Part shown: positions 16,223 to 20,298 of the stretch, piece after piece | How the letters are laid out: each line of letters opens with the position of its first letter | Numbering within the stretch: position 1 is the stretch's first letter | IMG/VR virus record: IMGVR_UViG_3300026510_000091 | Coordinates: 1-20,298 of that record | Strand: one strand, 5' to 3' | DNA length: 20,298 nt | DNA from: a virus | The notes under the pieces: generated by a model | The model's input: only the letters and a program-made list of their open reading frames with translations | The model's database searches: none | What the model was told of the DNA's origin: nothing | Position numbers and translations under genes: made by a program

Positions 16223-16827
16223 TTAAAATGTATTTTAGAAGAATCAAATAAATCCTTCCATATAGAAAGACTTAATGTAATTCCGGTTAATGTCTCAATT
16301 TCAAGAATAGTTCTTTTAATGTCGTCTATAGGAAAAGGAACAATGATGTACCTGAACCCATACCTATTAAAAAGTGCCAAACTCTCCGTATAATTAGCGG
16401 TTAAGGTAGGTATGTCCTGATTAAGTAATATCGAATCTTCTTCTAAGAACTCTTTTCTTGAATTCTTAGAAGTAACAACCTTATTAATATCCCTTTGCAT
16501 TACGATGAATAGGTCTTTATTGCCTCTGATTTTATTCCATTGTTTTACGAACTCAGGCAACATCGTAAGATAACTGAATTTCCCTACTGTGGATTTTAAT
16601 TGTGAGAAATCCTCAAATCTTTGCTTATATATAGAGTCCCAATATGTAGAGAATGGGAATCTGGGGTCTCCTGTATAAGCTCTAAAAAAATTACATATAT
16701 CGGGATGTTCTAACCCACCTTCGATTCTATTATCCCAAAAATTAGAACCTACATCAATTCCATTTTTTTGGAAAAACTTTGCCATTAAGGAGGTACCGCT
16801 TCTTTGCGTTCCTGTAATTACTATCAT
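16219..16827 (-). CDS. P-loop sulfotransferase-like protein
   Basis: 202 residues. Begins IVITGTQRSGTSLMAKFF: the GTQRSGTS loop (6-13) is the 5'-phosphosulfate binding loop typical of sulfotransferases. A second motif, QRDINKVVTS (111-120), fits the R-D-P-x-x-V-x-S 3'-phosphate binding pattern. Together these favour a PAPS-dependent sulfotransferase fold over a nucleotide kinase. The gene is smaller than most sulfotransferases and I cannot identify the catalytic base. It lies between queC and folE with 4-base overlaps on both sides, so it is made together with the base-modification enzymes. It may act on the modified base, a sugar or a host molecule; this is unknown. It could also be a divergent P-loop kinase. 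Confidence 0.65.
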   Translation of the reverse strand: MIVITGTQRSGTSLMAKFFQKNGIDVGSNFWDNRIEGGLEHPDICNFFRAYTGDPRFPFSTYWDSIYKQRFEDFSQLKSTVGKFSYLTMLPEFVKQWNKIRGNKDLFIVMQRDINKVVTSKNSRKEFLEEDSILLNQDIPTLTANYTESLALFNRYGFRYIIVPFPIDDIKRTILEIETLTGITLSLSIWKDLFDSSKIHFK

Positions 16828-17471
16828 AATGCAGGGTCTTTTAGGTTAGCCAATTCAAATCCTTCGGCACGTTCTACGCAAGCCGCACATACTCCACATG
16901 GAATTTCATTTGATGTATAACAGGTTCGTGTTAATTCAAAAGGTACCTTAAGTAGGTGTCCTTTTTGAATTATGTGTTTTTTATACAGATTCACAAACGG
17001 GGTTAATATGTTTACCTTACCTGATGTGGATGCCAAAACGGCAGATGTAACATTATGTAGAAAATCTGGTCTACAATCAGGGTATATATAATTATCCCCG
17101 GCATGTACTCCTAAGGCGATATATTTCGCCTTTATGTTGTCAGCTATGCTCGCAAGTATAGATATAAATATTAGATTTCTACCTGGGACAATAGTATTTG
17201 CCATAATACTATCCGTATAATGTCCTTTAGGAATCTCCGTATCAGAATTTAATAAAGAGGACGTCGTGCCTTTAAAAATAGAGGAGACGTCTATTACACG
17301 TAATTGCATACCTAAAAGGGATATAATGTCCTCCGCAGCTCTTTTTTCTATATCATTATGTTTACTACCGTAGGTAAAAAACACAGGATGTACCTCATAA
17401 GACTCCTTAAGAGTGTATAAAAGAGTGGTTGAATCTAATCCCCCACTCATACTAATTACTACCTTATCCAT
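16824..17471 (-). CDS. queC: 7-cyano-7-deazaguanine (preQ0) synthase
   Basis: 215 residues. QueC turns carboxy-deazaguanine into preQ0 using ATP and ammonia. The PP-loop SGGLDS (9-14) binds ATP, TIVPGRNL (93-100) is a family motif, and the zinc site is four cysteines, Cys184, Cys192, Cys195 and Cys198, in TCYTSNEIPCGVCAAC. The length is normal and there is no glutamine amidotransferase fusion. It starts 2 bases after the repeat-protein gene and overlaps the sulfotransferase-like gene by 4 bases. Confidence 0.96.
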   Translation of the reverse strand: MDKVVISMSGGLDSTTLLYTLKESYEVHPVFFTYGSKHNDIEKRAAEDIISLLGMQLRVIDVSSIFKGTTSSLLNSDTEIPKGHYTDSIMANTIVPGRNLIFISILASIADNIKAKYIALGVHAGDNYIYPDCRPDFLHNVTSAVLASTSGKVNILTPFVNLYKKHIIQKGHLLKVPFELTRTCYTSNEIPCGVCAACVERAEGFELANLKDPAL

Positions 17472-17473
17472 AA

Positions 17474-18199
17474 TTATTTATTTTTTTTTGCGATTGCGGG
17501 CAAGGCGGTGCCTTTACTCCATTTTTTAATCCATTGGGTAATAGTTTTTTCCTGTACCTTCCCCTTGCATAACTTATGTAGGTATTTTACGTCAGAATTG
17601 CCTTTATCCCATGCCATCCAGATAATTGCTTTATTTGATAAAGCACCACCCTTTTTGGTATCATCCTTTTTGGCATCATCCTTTTTGGTATCATCCTTTT
17701 TGGTATCATCCTTTTTGGTATCATCCTTTTTGGTATCATCCTTTTTGGTATCAGCCTTTTTGGTATCAGCCTTTTTGGTATCATCCTTTTTGGTATCAGC
17801 CTTTTTGGCATTTTCGTTTCGTGTACGAGCAAGCATAGCTAACATTTTATCGCGTAATTTTTCGATATCTTTTTGCACGCCAAGACCTTTACGAATTGAC
17901 TTAAATTCGTCCTCTTGCTTAATAATACTTTTTAATACATTTATATCCGTTGCTTGCTCAATTTGTTCTTCAAGACTTAACTCATCGAATGATACTTCAT
18001 CGACAGCGGCTGTTAATTCTTTTATAACTGCTTGTGTTTTTGTACTCAATTCCTCTTCTTCCCCCTCATCCAGTAGCCCGATTGCTTCTTTTACAAGTGC
18101 TTCTAAAGTTTCTTGGTTTTGTTTTACATCAATAGGGGGTTCAATGGCTAAAAACTGGTTTAGCTCTTTTGCTGCTTTTTTAATGTCAATTAATTTCAT
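17474..18199 (-). CDS. Lys/Asp repeat protein with C-terminal basic helical domain
   Basis: 241 residues. The N-terminal ~125 are acidic, helical and probably coiled (LDEGEEEELSTKTQAVIKEL). Residues 135-184 are ten 5-residue units, mostly DTKKD or DTKKA. The last ~55 residues are basic with Trp and Lys (IIWMAWDKGN, TITQWIKKWSKG) and look like a small helix-turn-helix domain. No enzyme motif. It could be a DNA-binding or scaffold protein with a flexible charged linker; unknown. It opens the queC-folE-dpdA gene run, behind the structured spacer at 18200-18310, so it may be the first product of that transcript. The start ATG at 18199 follows an A-rich leader related to those before two other small genes. 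Confidence 0.75.
   Translation of the reverse strand: MKLIDIKKAAKELNQFLAIEPPIDVKQNQETLEALVKEAIGLLDEGEEEELSTKTQAVIKELTAAVDEVSFDELSLEEQIEQATDINVLKSIIKQEDEFKSIRKGLGVQKDIEKLRDKMLAMLARTRNENAKKADTKKDDTKKADTKKADTKKDDTKKDDTKKDDTKKDDTKKDDAKKDDTKKGGALSNKAIIWMAWDKGNSDVKYLHKLCKGKVQEKTITQWIKKWSKGTALPAIAKKNK
17648..17797 (-). repeat. 15 bp minisatellite, 10 units
   Basis: Ten tandem 15-base units inside the 241-residue gene; on the plus strand each reads roughly TTTTTGGTATCATCC with single-base changes (GCATC, CAGCC). It stays in frame and encodes D-T/A-K-K-D/A/G. Slippage here would change the linker length by five residues at a time without a frameshift. Confidence 0.95.
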
Positions 18200-18224
18200 T
18201 TTTTTAATTTTTAAGATGAATAAT
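18197..18224 (-). promoter_or_regulatory. A-rich leader before the repeat-protein ATG (degenerate third copy)
   Basis: On the minus strand it contains TTATTCATCTTAAAAATTA and runs into the ATG at 18199. It resembles the better conserved leaders at 18507-18532 and 20136-20162. Confidence 0.35.
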
Positions 18225-18237
18225 AAATTTTTTAGAA

Positions 18238-18293
18238 TTTTGTAAGTTTTTATAAAAGTAAGGGGAGGAACTTACAAAAACCTGCCCCTTACT
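18238..18293 (-). ncRNA. Interleaved inverted repeats: candidate pseudoknot or attenuator RNA
   Basis: Two inverted repeats overlap in A-B-A'-B' order. Stem 1 pairs 18281-18293 with 18257-18268 (minus strand AGTAAGGGGCAGG with CCTCCCCTTACT; 12 bp with one bulged C). Its loop (18269-18279, TTTTGTAAGTT) is exactly complementary over 11 bases to a downstream tail at 18238-18248 (AACTTACAAAA). The RNA could form an H-type pseudoknot, or switch between two exclusive hairpins; stem 1 is followed by four Ts, so it could also terminate. It begins 18 bases after the 49-residue ORF and ends about 40 bases before the repeat-protein gene. The pairing is seen in the sequence; the function is inference. 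Confidence 0.6.
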
Positions 18294-18295
18294 GC

Positions 18296-18310
18296 CCTTT
18301 TTTAAAAAGG
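18296..18310 (-). terminator. Short AT palindrome directly after the 49-residue ORF
   Basis: CCTTTTTAAAAAAGG on the minus strand abuts the stop codon at 18311. The same kind of CC-T-run/A-run palindrome follows queE and the polymerase gene. Weak alone; stem 1 of the neighbouring structure is the stronger terminator candidate. Confidence 0.3.
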
Positions 18311-18460
18311 TTACAATGTTATTACCGTTAATGTGCATTCGATGTTAAAATCTGCGATTATCATTGAGGTAGTACGATTTATAAATTCGTCAATCGTTTC
18401 CCCGTACATTGCCGAGTATATACTACCTCTAAAATGCATTTCTAATCCGTATTTTTCCAT
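18311..18460 (-). CDS. Small hypothetical protein (49 residues)
   Basis: ATG at 18460 to TAA at 18311. It reads MEKYGLEMHFRGSIYSAMYG, then ETIDEFINRTTSMIIAD, and ends FNIECTLTVITL. The pattern of strand, acidic helix and strand looks like a small alpha-beta fold, and composition resembles other genes here. It overlaps the 26-residue ORF in another frame by 32 bases, and no ribosome site is visible, so it may depend on coupling to that ORF. Function unknown. Confidence 0.5.
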   Translation of the reverse strand: MEKYGLEMHFRGSIYSAMYGETIDEFINRTTSMIIADFNIECTLTVITL

Positions 18461-18509
18461 TCTTAATTAGTGCCGCTTCTTTTTGATTAATTCTTCTAAT
18501 GGTTGCCAT
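18429..18509 (-). CDS. Possible 26-residue leader ORF
   Basis: ATG at 18509 to TAG at 18429-18431, encoding a basic peptide that starts MATIRRINQKEAALIKNGK. Its ATG sits exactly at the end of a leader that is nearly identical to that before the 90-residue gene at 20138, which supports real initiation here. It may be a short protein or a leader peptide that brings ribosomes to the 49-residue ORF. Confidence 0.35.
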   Translation of the reverse strand: MATIRRINQKEAALIKNGKIRIRNAF

Positions 18510-18532
18510 AATTGTAAGTTTTTAAATGAATA
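18507..18532 (-). promoter_or_regulatory. Conserved leader before the 26-residue ORF
   Basis: On the minus strand TATTCATTTAAAAACTTACA, then ATTATG. Apart from one added A and one T/C change it is the same as the leader at 20136-20162. It probably belongs to a translation or transcription start signal used by the phage for early-type small genes. Confidence 0.5.
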
Positions 18533-18554
18533 AATAATTTTTGTTTTGTTGGTG

Positions 18555-18589
18555 CAAAAAGTAAAGGATAATTTTGTAAACGACAAAAT
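18555..18589 (-). promoter_or_regulatory. Promoter-like site with a dyad over the -33 region
   Basis: Minus strand TTTG (18584-18587), 20 bases, then TACTTTTTG (18563-18555), close to the Bacteroidota TTTG/TAnnTTTG pattern with one extra base in the -7 element. The -33 part lies in a perfect 7 bp dyad, ATTTTGT, 5 bases, ACAAAAT (18571-18589), that could be an operator. It would drive the short ORFs and the repeat-protein/queC/folE/dpdA group. Confidence 0.4.
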
Positions 18590-18599
18590 CTTTTTAAAA

Positions 18600-18627
18600 C
18601 TTTTTTTAAAAAAATTTAAAAAAAAGG
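18600..18627 (-). terminator. AT-rich terminator-like hairpin after queE
   Basis: Starts at the base after the queE stop. On the minus strand C and seven Ts (18626-18619) can pair with seven As and G (18607-18600), followed by GTTTTAAAAAGATTTT. The stem is almost all A-T, so strength is doubtful; position and likeness to the polymerase-end hairpin support it. Confidence 0.4.
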
Positions 18628-19380
18628 TTACACACTTTTCTTGGAACCCCACAATTCTATATGCATTCGTGATGAATACCTAACCTGATTTTTTATTGCG
18701 ATTTTAAGACAAATAGGGATAGTATATTGTAATTCTTGCCTATTTTGCCCCAATGGCATTAATAAAATCTGATGTTTTCGTATAATTTGGGCATCAATTA
18801 ATTTCTGAATCTCATTCCAATCTGACTCCTGCCCTATTACAAATTTAAACCATGAATTAGGCAATTCTGACATAATAGATAATATATCCGTATGCAGTGC
18901 ATGTACATTCCCTGAATTACGTAATTTAGGAGAATTATTCCAACAATCAATTAATGGAACGATTCCTGTAACAGGTGGTAACACACACTCATTTTCCAAT
19001 TCGATAAAAGGCTTGAAATTAAACCTTTTTATGAAAGCATTAATAAAATTAACAAGACGTAATTGTTGTAATAATGGACTGCCCCCAGTAATAACAAGGT
19101 GCATTCCATTATATAACTTAGCTATTACCTTTTTATCTTCCATTAGTTTGAATAGAGCACTAAAAGAGTATGGGTTTCCAACCTTCCAAATGTCCTTAGT
19201 ATCGCACCATTGACAACGTAAGGTACACCCTTGTAGCCGCAGAAAAGCGGCAGGAGTGCCCGTATAAATTCCTTCCCCCTGAATTGTATCATAAAAGAAT
19301 TCAGAGATATTTAAGAAATCCCCACCTAAGGGGACTTCTTTCACCTGCACAGGATTAGGTTTAATTAATATTCGGCTCAT
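18628..19380 (-). CDS. queE: 7-carboxy-7-deazaguanine synthase (radical SAM)
   Basis: 250 residues from the ATG at 19380; an in-frame ATG at 19407 would overlap queD by 47 rather than 20 bases. QueE is the radical SAM enzyme that makes carboxy-deazaguanine from the QueD product. The cluster motif is CTLRCQWC (Cys52, Cys56, Cys59; C-x3-C-x2-C), preceded by the family segment TIQGEGIYTGTPAAFLRLQG and followed by ITGGSPLLQQ, where Ser replaces the common Glu of TGGEP. Its end is followed by a terminator-like hairpin, so queD-queE may form their own transcript, separated from queC by about 1.2 kb. Confidence 0.92.
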   Translation of the reverse strand: MSRILIKPNPVQVKEVPLGGDFLNISEFFYDTIQGEGIYTGTPAAFLRLQGCTLRCQWCDTKDIWKVGNPYSFSALFKLMEDKKVIAKLYNGMHLVITGGSPLLQQLRLVNFINAFIKRFNFKPFIELENECVLPPVTGIVPLIDCWNNSPKLRNSGNVHALHTDILSIMSELPNSWFKFVIGQESDWNEIQKLIDAQIIRKHQILLMPLGQNRQELQYTIPICLKIAIKNQVRYSSRMHIELWGSKKSV

Positions 19381-19726
19381 ACCTGGCAGTAGTTTTAGGT
19401 GTTTCACTTACTGTTACGGCGGATACCTGCCATACCATTTGTTTGAATTTTTCGTAAAAATATTTTGCCATATTTTCCGCCGAAGGCTGTTCAAACGGCA
19501 ATACATCATTTAAGAATGTGTGGTCTAACGTGTTGTCAATCCACTCTTTAATAGGTTGTAACTCGTGGTAATCGACCACAAATCCGTCTTTATTAAGAAC
19601 GGCGTTACGTAATTCCACAGTAACGATATAATTATGCCCGTGTACTGTCATGCACGGATGCCCGTCTTCCAGGTTAAGGAGGCGGTGAGCTGCCGCAAAT
19701 TCAAATTCTTTTGTAATTGTGTACAT
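19361..19726 (-). CDS. queD: 6-carboxy-tetrahydropterin synthase
   Basis: 121 residues, typical for QueD. It converts dihydroneopterin triphosphate (from FolE) to carboxy-tetrahydropterin. Zinc ligands are His14 (AAAHRL), His29 and His31 (VHGHNY); Cys25 (HPCMTVHGH) is the catalytic cysteine; LDHTFLND (68-74) supplies the catalytic Asp/His; Glu108 in VSETP binds the pterin. It overlaps queE by 20 bases, suggesting coupled translation. It follows a 139-base spacer. Confidence 0.95.
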   Translation of the reverse strand: MYTITKEFEFAAAHRLLNLEDGHPCMTVHGHNYIVTVELRNAVLNKDGFVVDYHELQPIKEWIDNTLDHTFLNDVLPFEQPSAENMAKYFYEKFKQMVWQVSAVTVSETPKTTARYEPNIN

Positions 19727-19743
19727 ATATTTATTTAATTAAT

Positions 19744-19772
19744 TTATAAAATCCGTAATTCTAATTTGTCAA
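19744..19772 (-). promoter_or_regulatory. Sigma70-like promoter upstream of queD
   Basis: Minus strand TTGACA (19772-19767), 17 bases, TTATAA (19749-19744), with TATAAA one base further; it ends 18 bases before the queD ATG. This is near the classical -35/-10 form, which is odd if the host is a Bacteroidota. AT-rich DNA makes the -10 part cheap, so it may be chance. The rest of the 19727-19865 spacer holds no gene I can support. Confidence 0.3.
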
Positions 19773-19865
19773 GCCCTTTCCCATACCCAAACCTCATTCT
19801 TACATGAGCCACACGTACAAGAATATAATTTACATTTTCAAACCTTCTTAAATTTACGGGAACAC

Positions 19866-20138
19866 TTAATAAATACAGATTATTTCGTTTGTGTAATTTA
19901 TTCTAAAAAAAGATACCTCCCCTTTACTTGTTGTTAAGGTTGTTATTAGGCGTCCTATACCGCCGCTTATATTATACATACCCTTATTAGGTGTTGGTAC
20001 GTTTTCTTTTCTTATAACAAATAATTTTTTATTCTTAATTAATCGTACCCATTCATTGTTATTTATTATTGCATTAATAATATACTTTGGGTATTCCTCG
20101 TCATACTGAACTGTGTTTAAATCAATTAAATTTGTCAT
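19866..20138 (-). CDS. Hypothetical protein, 90 residues
   Basis: Begins MTNLIDLNTVQYDEEYPKY and reads as a small soluble alpha-beta protein with INNNEWVRLIKNKKLFVIRK, a Gly-rich turn (NISGGIGRLI) and a beta-rich end (VSFFRINYTNEIICIY). No motif is recognised. The ATG lies at the end of a conserved leader that also forms the start of the 52 bp tandem repeats, so its expression is probably tied to that array. It is 139 bases upstream of queD; whether they are cotranscribed is unclear. Confidence 0.6.
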   Translation of the reverse strand: MTNLIDLNTVQYDEEYPKYIINAIINNNEWVRLIKNKKLFVIRKENVPTPNKGMYNISGGIGRLITTLTTSKGEVSFFRINYTNEIICIY

Positions 20139-20162
20139 AATTGTAGGTTTTTTAAATGAATA
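20136..20162 (-). promoter_or_regulatory. Conserved leader before the 90-residue gene
   Basis: Minus strand TATTCATTTAAAAAACCTAC followed by AATTATG, nearly identical to 18507-18532. Its upstream half is also part of each 52 bp repeat unit to the right. Confidence 0.5.
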
Positions 20163-20298
20163 CTATTTTGTATGCACTTTTGTTTGCCAGATAGTATCTT
20201 TTTTTAAATGAATACTATTTTGTATGCACTTTTGTTTGCCAGATAGTATCTTTTTTTAAATGAATACTATTTTGTATGCACTTTTGTTTGCCAGATAG
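20148..20298. repeat. 52 bp tandem repeat array, 2.9 copies, running into the window edge
   Basis: Units at 20148-20198 (51 bases, one T fewer), 20199-20250 and 20251-20298 (cut at the edge) are otherwise identical. Each has a T-run, AAATGAATACTAT, TTTGTATGCACTTTTG and GATAGTATC. ATACTAT and ATAGTAT form a 7 bp inverted repeat within a unit. No ORF. It may be a regulatory or replication array, or an assembly end artefact. Confidence 0.9.

Noticed and set aside
17508-18245. Long plus-strand ORFs opposite the repeat-protein gene (245 and 70 residues, FLVSS and PFWYH repeats)
   Set aside because: They are shadows of the 15 bp repeat, with low-complexity hydrophobic content and no start signal; the minus-strand frame fits its neighbours.
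18238-18293. A standard preQ1-I riboswitch
   Set aside because: The A-rich tail is similar, but the short P1 stem and loop consensus are not met; stem 1 is too long. Kept only as a test in the findings.
19381-19407. queE start at 19407
   Set aside because: It adds nine residues with no family likeness and enlarges the overlap with queD; the ATG at 19380 is preferred.
19744-19865. A minus-strand open frame ending RFGYGKGLDKLELRIL in the spacer before queD
   Set aside because: Composition is plausible, but there is no ATG, GTG or TTG at a sensible place and no ribosome site; only a 17-residue tail follows an internal ATG.
19780-19865. A Cys-rich reading (YSCTCGSCKNEV) in the same spacer, interrupted by TGA
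   Set aside because: It would need TGA read as an amino acid or two base errors; queC, recA and the sulfotransferase-like gene all end at TGA, so TGA is a stop here.
20148-20298. CRISPR array at the right edge
   Set aside because: The repeats are directly adjacent, with no unique spacers and no cas genes nearby.
1-20298. tRNA genes, integrase or insertion sequences
   Set aside because: I looked through the few spacers and found no cloverleaf-like sequence, and no gene shows recombinase or transposase motifs.

Overview
The window looks like about 20 kb of an AT-rich, tailed double-stranded DNA phage. It has a tail-fibre-type gene with a self-cleaving C-terminal chaperone, a phage replication and recombination operon, and the full gene set for a 7-deazaguanine (preQ0) DNA base. 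The host is probably a Bacteroidota bacterium, which is an inference. Most starts lack a Shine-Dalgarno sequence, and the spacer ahead of the clamp-loader gene carries TAACTTTG, which fits the Bacteroidota -7 element TAnnTTTG. Genes are packed with 1-8 nt overlaps and I see no tRNA, rRNA, integrase or CRISPR.

Layout. Bases 2-3099 read rightward: the end of a structural tail gene whose start lies outside the window, a membrane-anchored unknown, and a 39-residue single-span membrane ORF. From 20138 back to 3086 everything reads leftward, converging on the tail module with a 14 bp overlap. In transcription order this side has: a short unknown gene; queD and queE; a spacer with a terminator-like hairpin and a promoter-like site; two very short overlapping ORFs; a spacer with an unusual interleaved inverted repeat (possible RNA pseudoknot); a protein with ten Asp-Thr-Lys-Lys repeats; queC; a sulfotransferase-like gene; folE; dpdA; a sliding clamp; and a family A DNA polymerase with an N-terminal uracil-DNA-glycosylase-like domain. 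After a further terminator and promoter come a DnaX-like clamp loader, two unknowns, a zinc-binding SSB, a ribbon-helix-helix protein, RecA, a RuvC-like resolvase, and an SbcC/SbcD (Rad50/Mre11) system whose ATPase is split.

How the genes fit together. FolE, QueD, QueE and QueC are the four steps from GTP to preQ0, and DpdA would exchange guanine in DNA for that base. No QueF or amidotransferase is visible, so the expected product is 7-cyano-7-deazaguanine in DNA, unless the sulfotransferase-like neighbour or a gene outside the window changes it. The clamp, polymerase and clamp loader form a replisome core. SSB, RecA, the RuvC-like nuclease and SbcCD form a recombination set.

The points most worth a second look are the split Rad50-type ATPase (N-half ending at the zinc hook, SbcD, a basic protein, a free coiled coil, then the C-half), the interleaved inverted repeat at 18238-18293, the sulfotransferase-like gene inside the base-modification operon, the degenerate UDG domain on the polymerase, and the 52 bp tandem repeats that run into the right edge and carry a leader shared with other genes.
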